Shown piece after piece: positions 1-8,384 of a stretch of 64,000 nt of DNA (position 1 is the first letter of the stretch; every line of letters begins with the position of its first letter). Location: contig NZ_CP092334.1 of the NCBI RefSeq assembly GCF_018595685.2, positions 524,001 to 588,000 on the forward strand, given 5' to 3'. The stretch comes from Flavihumibacter rivuli. Its GTDB lineage: Bacteria; Bacteroidota; Bacteroidia; Chitinophagales; Chitinophagaceae. The position numbers and the translations under genes were made by a program. Under the pieces are notes generated by a model that was not told where the DNA came from, did no database searches, and was given only the letters and a program-made list of their open reading frames with translations.

Positions 1-1017
1 CCTGGCACATAGTTTATCCAGCAGGTCCAACTGGTTCAATGCCCGGTTGTAATTGTGGCCGGGATACCTGGTGCCGTAATAACTGTCGTTATTGAAATGA
101 TCGGTTAGGAATCGCAATGCCTGCATATAGATCATGAACTTCCCGGCATAGAGGATCGCTTCCCTTTCCTGCGCTGTCAATAGTTCACCCATTTCTTCCA
201 GGTAGCCCTTAACGATGGCCCTGAATATTTCATCCCTCACTTCATTCTTGCTGAGGTCGGTCTCTTCTTCGGTTGCGGGTGACAGGTAGGTGCGCATCAT
301 GTCGCCTACATCACTGATGAAATATCCCGGCATCACCGTGTCCAGGTCTATCACACAAAGTCCCTTGTTGTCCTTGTCCAGCAATACATTGCTGATCTTA
401 GTATCATGATGGATGACCCTGGTCCGGAATGCAGGGTCATGCAGGATCTTTTCATATTGGTCTACCAGGTTGGAATAGGCCATTATTTGGTCGATAGCTT
501 GCCGGGCTGCTGTAACCCTTTCCTGGTTGCCATTTGTGATGGATTCCCTGAACTGACGGAATCGCAGTGCAAGGTTGTGGAAGTCAGGGATGGTTTCGTG
601 CAACTGGCTGGCATCAAACCCTGCCAACAATGCAGTAAACCGGCCGAATTGCCGGGCGGCATGGTAGGCCTCACTGGCATCGCCCACCACATCTGTGGTG
701 TGGGACCCTTTTACAAAATGGAATAGCCTGAAATAGCCATCGGTTGCCGAGAAAGCCAGTTCCTGCTTGTTCCTGGTGCGGATAGGGGTTACAAAAAGGT
801 AACCGGGACTATGCTGTTCGAGATAGTCGGCGATCTTGCGGATATTCTCAGCGATCTCGAATGGCTTTTTGAAGACCAGGTGATTGATGCGTTGAAGGAT
901 ATATTCTTCCCTTCCATGGTTGATCTTCCATGTTGTATTGATCAGTCCAGAGCCATAGGGTATTAATTCCAGACTTTCGGTCTCCAGGTTAAATTCCGGT
1001 AGTATCGATTGTACCAT
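1..1017 (-). CDS. Aminoglycoside-phosphotransferase-type sugar kinase (partial, 3' end outside window)
   Basis: About 339 codons are visible, with the C-terminus lying beyond the left edge. The ATG is at 1017. The family phosphorylates small molecules with ATP. Near residues 204-216 the motif VIHHDTKISNVLL carries the catalytic Asp and metal-binding Asn, and VIDLDTV near residue 225 supplies the second metal-binding Asp. The N-terminal GSGLINTTWKI is the nucleotide-loop region. In Bacteroidota this subgroup resembles N-acetylhexosamine 1-kinase (NahK-like, often labelled mucin desulfatase). The nearby amino-sugar kinase and murQ make an amino-sugar substrate plausible, but this is inference. 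The gene stands alone, facing away from the TPR gene only in being separated by about 100 bp; both read leftward. Confidence 0.75.
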   Translation of the reverse strand, partial: MVQSILPEFNLETESLELIPYGSGLINTTWKINHGREEYILQRINHLVFKKPFEIAENIRKIADYLEQHSPGYLFVTPIRTRNKQELAFSATDGYFRLFHFVKGSHTTDVVGDASEAYHAARQFGRFTALLAGFDASQLHETIPDFHNLALRFRQFRESITNGNQERVTAARQAIDQIMAYSNLVDQYEKILHDPAFRTRVIHHDTKISNVLLDKDNKGLCVIDLDTVMPGYFISDVGDMMRTYLSPATEEETDLSKNEVRDEIFRAIVKGYLEEMGELLTAQEREAILYAGKFMIYMQALRFLTDHFNNDSYYGTRYPGHNYNRALNQLDLLDKLCAR

Positions 1018-1120
1018 TGCCGCGTTGCTGTTTTCGGTATTCGGCAACTAACTTAGTACATTGCCCCCGGCTATCAATATGCAACCGTTTGTTCAAGTTT
1101 TCGGTAATAAAAATAGCTGC

Positions 1121-2782
1121 TTACCGGCCTGATTGCTGTTTTACCCTGTTCAGTCCTGCAAGTGAATACCTGTTACCCGGGTTGATCGCAAGGTCATCCC
1201 TGAATGTCTTTTCTGCTACTTTCCATTGCTGTTGCCGGATATAGGCATCTGCCAGGAAATGCCTTGCCGGTAACAGCCAATCCTTGGGTTCGGTATAGAT
1301 CATGGCATCTTCCCGGGTTACGGCCTCCTTGTAAGATGCTATTGCTCCCGCAAGGTTGCCCCTACTTTCCTCAATACAGCCCTTGAGCAATGCCTGGGCC
1401 ACACTGGCGCCGGAGAGGGGCGCATTCATGGGACCAATGGGAATGGCCAGGTCGGGGACCTTCATCATCCTTTCCAAATGTTCAAGTGATGCCGCTGCTG
1501 AAGACAGTTCGCCTTTTTTGGCATAGGAAATACCCTTGGCAAAATGCTGGAGCAGGTTGGCGTAATGATAAGCAGTATCCACATCCGGCTGGCGGATGAT
1601 CTCATCCCATTGCTGGAAGGCGATCATGATGATCTCCGGTGACATGTACATGTATTGGATATAATAGGCGAAACCTGGGAAGAGCAGCCAGTCGGCTGAA
1701 AAACTATTCCTGGTCTGGAAGGCGATCTCCCTTGCCTTCGCATAATCATCCTGGTTGATGGCACAGGCTGATTGCATATGTCGATTATGGATATCATAGA
1801 GATCTGCCTTGGTCTCTACCAATGGATAGAGTTTCTTGTATTGTTCATAGGCTTCCAGCGCCATGGTATTGACCGTAATGCCCTTGCTGTAATTGCCGGT
1901 CCTGATATAGATATGGGATGGCATGTGTACCATATGCGATAGCCCTGGGGCAAGGCCCACCAGCCGGTCCGCGGTTTGGGTGGCCCTGCCCGGGTTGGGT
2001 GAGGCTTCCACCGCATGGATATAGTAATGGCTGGCTCCCGGATGGTTGGGGTGGGCCTTCAGTATTTTTTCCAGCAAGCTAACCAGTTGGGGTGTCCATG
2101 CCCTGGGACTGCCATCATGGTTCCAGTAATCCCATGGATGCAGGAGCATCTGGGCATCGGCATAAAGACTGGCGATATCAGGGTCCTTTTCAAACCTTGT
2201 ATATACGGCTTTCATGGCCCCTGTATAGCCTTCGTTCAGATTGGCCTGGTTGGCTGCACTGTCTTTGCTATACCGTACCAACATGGCTTCGATCAATGCC
2301 TTTTCCTTGGCAGATGCATTGCCAGATAAACTGGCCGCTTTTTGGGCCGCGGTGTAGGCCTCTATACTTGCGGTATAGCCAACGTCATTGATGTTCGGGC
2401 CCAATGCCAGGGCCTCACCCCAATAGGCCATGGCGCATTGGGGGTCGAAAGACTGGGCTTTCCTGAAGGAGGGCACCGATTCAACAATATGGAAGCCATA
2501 ATACAGGTTGATACCCTGGTTAAAATAGAATTGGGCACTATCGTTACTGGTGCTTACCTGCCATTTCCAGGTGCCTGTCCCGGGCAATGGGATCATTTCC
2601 TCGGCCAGTTGGCCAATGTCCAATTGTTTCCAATCAGGCGTGCAGCCCGGGGCCCGAAGTTTCTTTAGGCGGATGCTTTCAAGTGTTTGGGGTGATCCTT
2701 CCGGCCGGTGATTGGCCGGGGAGAAAAAAAAGGCGGTCAATGAGAGCATGATCACCAACGGCAGGAAAAGGAAAGGTTTCAT
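1121..2782 (-). CDS. Secreted tetratricopeptide-repeat protein
   Basis: This 553-residue protein begins with a hydrophobic export signal (residues 1-22, MKPFLFLPLVIMLSLTAFFF). Helical TPR-like units follow: one is visible at about residues 85-120 (FNQGINLYYGFHIVESVPSF, then a PxxAMAYWGEALALGP repeat end), and others lie near the C-terminus (NLAGAIASYKEAV; VAEKTFRDDLAINPG). The middle holds conserved His-rich stretches (HMVHMPSHIYIRTG) typical of a widespread bacterial family of uncharacterised TPR proteins. No catalytic motif is evident. It likely acts in the periplasm or at the envelope as a scaffold, but the role is unknown. It is transcribed leftward and is separated by 214 bp from the anti-sigma gene, so it may be independent of the sigma operon. 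Confidence 0.8.
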   Translation of the reverse strand: MKPFLFLPLVIMLSLTAFFFSPANHRPEGSPQTLESIRLKKLRAPGCTPDWKQLDIGQLAEEMIPLPGTGTWKWQVSTSNDSAQFYFNQGINLYYGFHIVESVPSFRKAQSFDPQCAMAYWGEALALGPNINDVGYTASIEAYTAAQKAASLSGNASAKEKALIEAMLVRYSKDSAANQANLNEGYTGAMKAVYTRFEKDPDIASLYADAQMLLHPWDYWNHDGSPRAWTPQLVSLLEKILKAHPNHPGASHYYIHAVEASPNPGRATQTADRLVGLAPGLSHMVHMPSHIYIRTGNYSKGITVNTMALEAYEQYKKLYPLVETKADLYDIHNRHMQSACAINQDDYAKAREIAFQTRNSFSADWLLFPGFAYYIQYMYMSPEIIMIAFQQWDEIIRQPDVDTAYHYANLLQHFAKGISYAKKGELSSAAASLEHLERMMKVPDLAIPIGPMNAPLSGASVAQALLKGCIEESRGNLAGAIASYKEAVTREDAMIYTEPKDWLLPARHFLADAYIRQQQWKVAEKTFRDDLAINPGNRYSLAGLNRVKQQSGR

Positions 2783-2996
2783 GTTGGCGGGTTTCCTTAA
2801 AGGTAGCGATTATTCCCCTCTCCCGTAGAAGCAACAGGTGGTCGTAACCAAATAAAAAAACAGTGAAACTTCTTGCTTGAACCCACTGGGCGCCTTTTTT
2901 CGAATTGGCCTGGAGGTCCTTAGAAAGGTTCACTGTTGTCTGCAGGGATCCCAACGGTCATTCAGGGATCCCGGTATAGTTTAGGAGCCTACTATA

Positions 2997-3512
2997 TTAC
3001 CCATCCTTCCACTGCTTTTTTTGCTGGGAAAGGTATTGGTCGAGCAGCATCAATCCTGCCACTATATTCACGATCATGAAGGCATTCAGGTAATTGTTGT
3101 TGAAGACCTTTGACGTATCCACCTTGCTGAGGTCGAAAGGTAATGAACCGCCACTGCTGCTGGCAGCAGACCAGTCGATCTGGCCGATGGCATAGATCAG
3201 TGCGCCTACAATGATGGTGAGCATAAAGCCTGCAATGCCGTAAATGATCTTCTTGTTGATATAGCTCTTCGCTGCCGGTGCGATATGGTATTTGGAGATC
3301 TCTTCCATTACATTCCGGGTGAAACGCATGGAGGGCTCTTCCAGCTCTACAGAAGAGGAAAGGCTGTTGTTCAGCAGGAGCAGCTCTTCGTATTTCCTGC
3401 GCCATTCGATATTGGTAGCGATCAGCTGCTCAATAGTGCTGCGCTCCTCGCTGGTGGCCAGGCCATCAATGTATTCCCATAATTGCGCTTCCATCAGTTC
3501 TGTGGTATGCAT
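2997..3512 (-). CDS. Putative anti-sigma factor, small membrane protein
   Basis: This protein has 171 residues. The N-terminal 80 residues (ELMEAQLWEYIDGLATSEER onward) resemble the cytosolic helical sigma-binding domain of short anti-sigma factors: a leading L-W-E-Y-I-D-G segment and a conserved E-W-R-x-K-Y-E. Two hydrophobic segments follow at about residues 88-108 and 143-161. The gene starts 54 bp after the ECF sigma gene on the same strand, the usual sigma/anti-sigma order. The expected role is to hold the sigma factor at the inner membrane until an envelope signal arrives; this is inferred from position and architecture. No zinc-binding HxxxCxxC motif is seen, so it is not a ZAS-type anti-sigma factor. 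Confidence 0.7.
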   Translation of the reverse strand: MHTTELMEAQLWEYIDGLATSEERSTIEQLIATNIEWRRKYEELLLLNNSLSSSVELEEPSMRFTRNVMEEISKYHIAPAAKSYINKKIIYGIAGFMLTIIVGALIYAIGQIDWSAASSSGGSLPFDLSKVDTSKVFNNNYLNAFMIVNIVAGLMLLDQYLSQQKKQWKDG

Positions 3513-3566
3513 AGCATGAGCTTGATTGTTTATGAATAGGGTTCCCGGGGGATACCCATGTTAACC

Positions 3567-4151
3567 TTATGATACAATGTCCTTCACCTCCGCGGCAAAA
3601 TGCTTCTCCATTTTTTCCTTCAATCGCTGCCGGGCCCGGTGCAGCCTTACCTTCACGGCATTGGTCTCCACACCCATGATCTTGGCGATCTCGTCCAGGC
3701 TCTGTTCCCCTTTGTAAAAAAGGGTGATCACCTGCGCATCTTCGGGTGAAAGGAGGCTGATGGCCTGGTTCACCATATTTACCCTCGATTTTTGTTCCAC
3801 CTGGTTGGCCCTCATGCCACTGTCAATATTATCGGCTACAGTGAACACCCGCTCATCGTCCAGTGAATGCACTTCCAGCTTTTTCTTCCGGAGGAAGGTA
3901 ATACAGGAAGTAGTGGTAATGGTGTACAGCCAGGTGCTGAACTTGCTGTCGCCACGGAAATCGCCCAGGCTCCGGTATGCCTTCACAAAGATATCCTGTG
4001 CCACCTCTTCGGCATCCTCCCTGCTGGAAAGATACCTCAACGCAATGGTGAACACATAGTTCTGGTACTTGTTCACCAGTTGCACATAGAGTTGGTGCTC
4101 GCCCTTGAGGACGCGCTGGATGATCTCTATTTCGGTTAGCCCGGTTTGCAT
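3567..4151 (-). CDS. RNA polymerase ECF sigma factor (sigma-70 family)
   Basis: This 194-residue protein has a complete ECF architecture. Region 2 lies at about residues 22-90 (YQNYVFTIALRYL, then the core-binding DAEEVAQDIFVKAYRSL and the -10 recognition FSTWLYTITTT). Region 4 lies at about 125-180 (LLSPEDAQVITLFYKGEQSL, then the helix-turn-helix EIAKIMGVETNAVKVRLHRA). It is the first gene of a two-gene unit with the downstream anti-sigma gene. An ECF-like promoter is visible immediately upstream on the same strand (4162-4190) and twice in front of the divergent gene at 4485. This suggests autoregulation and control of that membrane protein. The predicted transcript would have only a few untranslated bases before the ATG. 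Confidence 0.9.
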   Translation of the reverse strand: MQTGLTEIEIIQRVLKGEHQLYVQLVNKYQNYVFTIALRYLSSREDAEEVAQDIFVKAYRSLGDFRGDSKFSTWLYTITTTSCITFLRKKKLEVHSLDDERVFTVADNIDSGMRANQVEQKSRVNMVNQAISLLSPEDAQVITLFYKGEQSLDEIAKIMGVETNAVKVRLHRARQRLKEKMEKHFAAEVKDIVS

Positions 4152-4161
4152 TGCTGGGAAT

Positions 4162-4190
4162 ATGACTCGTTTAAGGTGGCTCAGGTTACA
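4162..4190 (-). promoter_or_regulatory. Predicted ECF-type promoter of the sigma factor gene
   Basis: Read on the minus strand, TGTAACC (4184-4190) is followed by exactly 14 bases and then CGAGTCAT (4162-4169). The same two boxes with identical spacing occur twice on the plus strand in this intergenic region. AAC-containing -35 boxes and GTC-containing -10 boxes are typical of ECF promoters. The -10 box ends about 10 bases before the sigma ATG, so the leader would be very short. Confidence 0.65.
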
Positions 4191-4337
4191 GGCTGCCGGT
4201 GAAAAAATAAAGGAAAAGGTTTTTTGGGCCGGAAGCCTGCTTCCTGATGGTTAACGATACAAAATAACTATAATATATAGCGTCTTCCTATCCCATTTTG
4301 GGGTGAAAAGGCCGGCTGGAATTATTTTGGGGGAACC

Positions 4338-4366
4338 TGTAACCACATATTCATGTGCGTAGTCAT
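4338..4366 (+). promoter_or_regulatory. Predicted ECF-type promoter, distal copy
   Basis: TGTAACC at 4338-4344, a 14-base spacer, then GTAGTCAT at 4359-4366. It points toward the DUF6249-type gene at 4485. It matches the minus-strand promoter of the sigma gene in both boxes and in spacer length. The whole 4152-4484 gap (333 bp) holds these promoters and no convincing gene. Confidence 0.6.
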
Positions 4367-4409
4367 AGATAGCAGACCGGGCATTCCGGAAAAGTTCTTG
4401 AAAATTACC

Positions 4410-4438
4410 TGTAACCTTATCCAAACTCCGGTAGTCAG
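4410..4438 (+). promoter_or_regulatory. Predicted ECF-type promoter, proximal copy
   Basis: TGTAACC at 4410-4416, a 14-base spacer, then GTAGTCAG at 4431-4438. This is the closer of two tandem copies before the gene at 4485 and would give a leader of about 40 bases. The tandem arrangement suggests strong or graded dependence on the adjacent sigma factor. Confidence 0.65.
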
Positions 4439-4484
4439 ATAGAACAGTATAACCTAATACATTGAAAATATAAAAACAAGCAGT

Positions 4485-4847
4485 ATGCAAGGACCAGAAT
4501 TATTAGTGCCGATTTTAGTTCCCCTGGGAGGTTTTGCCATGGTATTCGGATTGGTTTACCTGAAAAGCAGGGAAAATATGGCCATGATCGAAAGGGGTAT
4601 GAATCCCAAGGAGTTCGCCAACAGACCGGCTCCTTACCGTAACCTGAAGAATGGACTGCTCTTTTTGGGCGCCGGTATTGGATTGGCTTTGGCCTACTTT
4701 ATCACCCAGTATGTTCTCCACGATGATGAGAACCCAGCCCTTTGGTTTGCCCTGATCGGAATTGGCGGCGGACTTGGCCTGATCGGCTCATATCGTATAG
4801 AGAAGAAGGAACTGCTGGATAAGCAGGATGACCGTAACAATTCCTAA
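4485..4847 (+). CDS. DUF6249-type small membrane protein
   Basis: This protein has 120 residues and three hydrophobic segments: about 7-26 (LVPILVPLGGFAMVFGLVYL), 55-75 and 85-102. Between the first two lies a conserved cytosolic loop with ENMAMIERGMNPKEF. This pattern belongs to a small membrane protein family common in Bacteroidota and often located beside ECF sigma genes. Its function is unknown. Here it lies divergently from the ECF sigma factor gene and behind two copies of the putative ECF promoter, so it is the best candidate target of that sigma factor. A strong hairpin terminator follows 23 bp after the stop codon. Confidence 0.8.
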   Translation: MQGPELLVPILVPLGGFAMVFGLVYLKSRENMAMIERGMNPKEFANRPAPYRNLKNGLLFLGAGIGLALAYFITQYVLHDDENPALWFALIGIGGGLGLIGSYRIEKKELLDKQDDRNNS

Positions 4848-4869
4848 ACCCCGATTGCCTTATCCAAAA

Positions 4870-4901
4870 AAGGGCAACACATCCAACGGTGTGTTGCCCT
4901 T
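4870..4901. terminator. Bidirectional intrinsic terminator
   Basis: A perfect 12-bp stem (4870-4881 with 4890-4901) has an 8-base loop. It is preceded by an A run at 4866-4870 and followed by a T-rich stretch near 4907. It lies between the convergent ends of the DUF6249-type gene (4847) and the S41 protease gene (4922), so it can serve both. The U-tract is better for the leftward gene. Confidence 0.85.
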
Positions 4902-4921
4902 AATGCTTTTTACGGGATTGA

Positions 4922-6514
4922 TCAACCGGCAACGGTCAATGCTTTCTTCAGGGTCTCATCCCAGGTATTCATCACCTGGAAATAGCCTGAACTCCTCCAG
5001 CGGTAGCGTGCCAGCAATCCCTTCATACGCTGCAGCAGGAACTGCCTGTCCTTTGCTGGTATTCCCTTCAAGGATCCTTTATCTGCTGCGGCAAAGACAA
5101 GGAAGTCTTTCCAGTCGTTTTCTGTCCACTCAAATCCCTTCGCGAAATCAACCGGGCTTTTGAACTGGTTCATCCGCTGGATATTCCTGACATAATAGAG
5201 GTAGGTGAAATTGCTGATGGCATTGGTACGGTAAAGACTGGCCAGCTGGTCAGAAATGGTGCTGGTGTCGAAGGCGACAAAATAATCAGGCATAATACCC
5301 CCGCCGCCATATACCGTCCTGCCTTTGCTGGTCTTATAGGCCTTTCCATTGGAAACCTTATTGCTGTCCTGGTTCACCAGTTCCCCATGGTTATAGCGGT
5401 CAATGATGTCCTGTTCATAAGCATCCACGCCTTTGTCATAAGGCTTCTGGATACTCCTGCCTGAAGGCGTATAATAGCGGGCCACGGTCAGCCTGAGGGC
5501 GGATCCATCACTGAGGTTGTATTGTTCCTGTACCAAGCCCTTGCCAAAGCTCCTGCGGCCAACGATCTCCGCCCTGTCCCAGTCTTGCAGGGCGCCGGCC
5601 AGTACTTCACTGGCTGATGCGGTGTTTTCATCTGTCAGCACCACCACTTTCCCGGTCTCAAACAGTCCCTTGCGTTTGCATCGGTAATCCTGCCGGGGCA
5701 TATGGGAACCTTCTGTATAAACGATCAGCTTGTCACCATCAAGGAATTCATCGGCAATATCCACCGCCTCGGTCAGGATGCCCCCGCCATTATCGCGCAG
5801 GTCCAGCATCATTGACTTCATCCCTTTGCCCAACAGGTCCTCTAGGGCGGCCATGAATTCCTCATAGGTGGTCTCGGAGAATTTCCCCAGCCTGATGTAA
5901 CCGATTCCCGGCTGGATCATATAGGCGGCATCCAGTGAAGGGAGGGGGATGGTGCCACGGGTTATGGTTACCTTCTTCTCCTGGCCATTGCGCAGGATGG
6001 TTGTGGTCACTTCCGAACCGGCCGGCCCGCGTAACATTTTCTTGATCTTTTCGGAGGTAATGCCCTTTGTTACAGAGCTGTCACCAACCCTGATGAACTT
6101 ATCGCCTACCTGCAAACCGGCCTGGTCACTGGGGCCGCCAATTAATACACTCAACACATTTACGGTATCATCAAAGATCTGGAACTCAATTCCTATGCCC
6201 TGGAAATTGCCCTGGAGGTCTTCGTTCACTTCCTTCAGGTGCACTGCAGGGATATAATTCGAATGCGGGTCGAGCTTGGCGAGCATGTCCTGTATGGCAT
6301 CATTACCAAGTGTATCGGTGCTGATCCTGTCAACATATTTCAACATCACCAGGTCAAGCACTTCCTGTATCGGTGAACGACGGGTAGAGAAATGGAAAAG
6401 GCTCTTGGCTGTTTGCGTGTTATCGCGGAGCTTATAGCCTAAAATCATCCCTATGACCATGATCACCGCAAAAAGCAGCGGGAGCCAGACCTGTAGCTTG
6501 TTTCTTCCTTTCAT
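4922..6514 (-). CDS. Carboxyl-terminal processing protease, S41 family (CtpA/Prc type)
   Basis: This 530-residue protein has an N-terminal membrane anchor (residues 8-26), then a PDZ domain (about 95-180, including GIGIEFQIFDD and IKKMLRGPAGSEV). The S41 protease core spans about 185-370. The catalytic Ser is in ENTASASEVLAGAL and the partner Lys in SFGKGLVQEQ, spaced as in CtpA enzymes. The family cleaves the C-termini of periplasmic proteins and acts in envelope quality control. The C-terminal 140 residues, with no motif I recognise, are a normal extension in Bacteroidota homologs. The gene is monocistronic, bounded by a terminator at its 3' end and by the divergent kinase gene at 6628. Confidence 0.9.
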   Translation of the reverse strand: MKGRNKLQVWLPLLFAVIMVIGMILGYKLRDNTQTAKSLFHFSTRRSPIQEVLDLVMLKYVDRISTDTLGNDAIQDMLAKLDPHSNYIPAVHLKEVNEDLQGNFQGIGIEFQIFDDTVNVLSVLIGGPSDQAGLQVGDKFIRVGDSSVTKGITSEKIKKMLRGPAGSEVTTTILRNGQEKKVTITRGTIPLPSLDAAYMIQPGIGYIRLGKFSETTYEEFMAALEDLLGKGMKSMMLDLRDNGGGILTEAVDIADEFLDGDKLIVYTEGSHMPRQDYRCKRKGLFETGKVVVLTDENTASASEVLAGALQDWDRAEIVGRRSFGKGLVQEQYNLSDGSALRLTVARYYTPSGRSIQKPYDKGVDAYEQDIIDRYNHGELVNQDSNKVSNGKAYKTSKGRTVYGGGGIMPDYFVAFDTSTISDQLASLYRTNAISNFTYLYYVRNIQRMNQFKSPVDFAKGFEWTENDWKDFLVFAAADKGSLKGIPAKDRQFLLQRMKGLLARYRWRSSGYFQVMNTWDETLKKALTVAG

Positions 6515-6627
6515 AGCTTCAATTCAAATGCAAGGTAAATAAATGTGCCGATGCCATTCTCTTTTCATGAAAATAACGCAGGTATGGCAACATAGTTTTA
6601 TTTTCGTTTCATTATTAACTGTTAATC

Positions 6628-7470
6628 ATGGCCATACTAATAGCCGATAGTGGTGCTACCAAATGTGAGTGGTGTGTGGTGGATAAGAGGAAAGCAAAGA
6701 AGACCATTTTTACCATGGGCATCAGTCCCTATTTTCTCAATAGTGCCCAGGTGGAAGATATCGTGAGGAGGGAGGTTTTTCCTGCTGTTAACCGGTATAA
6801 GATCGAAGCTATCTATTACTATGGGACGGGCTGCAAGAATCCCGCCAACCGCACCATGATCAGGAAAGCGATCCAGAGGGTATTTCCTGGTATTGAGGTA
6901 ACGGTTGATAATGACCTGATGGGGGCGGCACGGGCGGTATGCCTGGATGGTAAAGGCATCGCCTGTATCCTGGGTACGGGCAGCAACTCCTGCTACTATA
7001 ACGGCAAGAAGATCGTTAAGAATAGTCCCGGACTGGGATACGTGCTGGGTGATGAGGGCAGCGGTGCCTACCTTGGCAAGAAAGTGCTGCAATACTATCT
7101 GTACGAAACCTTTGATGAAGAGCTCAAATACCGCTTTGAAGAGCAGTACAAACTGACCAGTGTTGATATCCTCGACAAGGTTTATAAACAACCCCTTCCC
7201 AATAAGTTCCTTGCCGGGTTCACCCTGTTCCTGGCGGAGAACAGGGGGCATTACATGATCGAGAATATCATTGAGGATGGCCTGAATGATTTCTTCTTCC
7301 AACATGTCATCCGGTACAATGAGAGCTGGAAATACCCCATCCATTTCGTAGGTGGGGTAGCTTCCGGTTTCCGCGATGTGGTACGCGATCTCTGTTCTTC
7401 CTATGAACTGGAGATGGGGACCATCCTGCAGAATCCCATGGAAGGACTGATCAAATACCACAAATCCTGA
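6628..7470 (+). CDS. BadF/BadG/BcrA/BcrD-type ATPase, probable amino-sugar kinase
   Basis: This protein has 280 residues and the actin/hexokinase-like ATPase fold. The first phosphate loop is [17 protein letters not shown] (residues 3-19), and the second is [15 protein letters not shown] (about 111-125). A metal/acceptor region has [11 protein letters not shown] (about 93-103) and [11 protein letters not shown]. Members phosphorylate N-acetylglucosamine or N-acetylmuramic acid. The murQ gene begins 29 bp after the stop codon on the same strand. I therefore infer a MurNAc/GlcNAc kinase supplying MurNAc 6-phosphate to the etherase in peptidoglycan recycling, as described for the MurK-MurQ pair of Tannerella. 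The exact substrate cannot be read from the sequence. Confidence 0.85.
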   Translation: MAILIADSGATKCEWCVVDKRKAKKTIFTMGISPYFLNSAQVEDIVRREVFPAVNRYKIEAIYYYGTGCKNPANRTMIRKAIQRVFPGIEVTVDNDLMGAARAVCLDGKGIACILGTGSNSCYYNGKKIVKNSPGLGYVLGDEGSGAYLGKKVLQYYLYETFDEELKYRFEEQYKLTSVDILDKVYKQPLPNKFLAGFTLFLAENRGHYMIENIIEDGLNDFFFQHVIRYNESWKYPIHFVGGVASGFRDVVRDLCSSYELEMGTILQNPMEGLIKYHKS

Positions 7471-7499
7471 CCAATACTAGATTAACTGAACTGATAATT

Positions 7500-8318
7500 A
7501 TGCCTGAGTTTGAAAAAGTAACCGAACAACCAAGCCATTACCGTCACCTTGAACAGATGCCCATCAAGGACATCCTGGAAAATATCAATAAAGAGGACCA
7601 ATCGGTTCCCCTGGCCGTTCAAAAGGCCATTCCGCAGATCGAGAAGCTGGTTGAAGTGATCGCCGATAAGATGATGGCAGGCGGACGCCTGTTCTATATG
7701 GGCGCAGGAACCAGTGGCCGTTTGGGTATCCTGGATGCCAGCGAGATCCCGCCAACCTATGGCATGCCCTATGGACTGGTGATCGGCCTGATCGCGGGTG
7801 GGGAAGAAGCCATCCAGAAAGCTGTAGAGAATGCGGAGGATAGCATGGAGCAGGGATGGAAGGACCTCGAAATGCATTTTGTCAGCGACAAGGATGTAGT
7901 GGTAGGAATAGCCGCCAGTGGGACCACTCCCTATGTTATCGGTGCCTTACAACGCTGCCGCGAAAAGGGGATCGTTACCGGTTCAATTTCCTGCAACCCC
8001 CATTCACCGGTTAGCCAGAATGCGGACTTCCCCATTGAAGTGGTGGTGGGCCCCGAATTTGTGACTGGTAGCACCCGGATGAAAAGTGGAACGGCCCAGA
8101 AACTGGTACTCAACATGATCTCAACCACCGTGATGATCCAGATCGGCAGGGTAGAGGACAACAAGATGGTCAATATGCAGCTGAGCAATGAAAAGCTGGT
8201 TGACCGGGGCACTAAAATGGTGATGGAAAGACTCAAATTGACCGATTATGAACAGGCCCGTAACCTGCTGCTGAAATACGGCAGTGTGAAGAAGGCCGTG
8301 GATTCGGTTGCCCAATAA
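7500..8318 (+). CDS. murQ: N-acetylmuramic acid 6-phosphate etherase
   Basis: This cytosolic enzyme of 272 residues cleaves the D-lactyl ether of MurNAc 6-phosphate to give GlcNAc 6-phosphate and lactate during wall recycling. It has the SIS sugar-isomerase fold. The signature [17 protein letters not shown] (about 65-81) contains the catalytic Glu, [13 protein letters not shown] lies at about 140, and [17 protein letters not shown] at about 190-206. The length is slightly shorter than the E. coli enzyme (about 298) because the C-terminal tail is reduced; all core motifs are present. It forms a two-gene unit with the upstream BadF-type kinase. Confidence 0.95.
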   Translation: MPEFEKVTEQPSHYRHLEQMPIKDILENINKEDQSVPLAVQKAIPQIEKLVEVIADKMMAGGRLFYMGAGTSGRLGILDASEIPPTYGMPYGLVIGLIAGGEEAIQKAVENAEDSMEQGWKDLEMHFVSDKDVVVGIAASGTTPYVIGALQRCREKGIVTGSISCNPHSPVSQNADFPIEVVVGPEFVTGSTRMKSGTAQKLVLNMISTTVMIQIGRVEDNKMVNMQLSNEKLVDRGTKMVMERLKLTDYEQARNLLLKYGSVKKAVDSVAQ

Positions 8319-8384
8319 GCCTATTGCAGGGGCAGGGGAAAAAGCGTACCTTATAGGACTGTAAGAACTATTAAACCTTTTAAT

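Noticed and set aside
2679..2954. 91-codon minus-strand frame overlapping the TPR gene start
   Set aside because: It overlaps the signal peptide region of the TPR gene in another frame and shows no protein-like pattern.
4251..4490. 79-codon minus-strand frame in the sigma/DUF6249 gap
   Set aside because: It overlaps three promoter-like elements and has no recognisable features or good start context.
6637..7461. 274-codon minus-strand frame opposite the BadF-type kinase
   Set aside because: It is a shadow of the kinase gene, which has clear ATPase motifs and a murQ neighbour.
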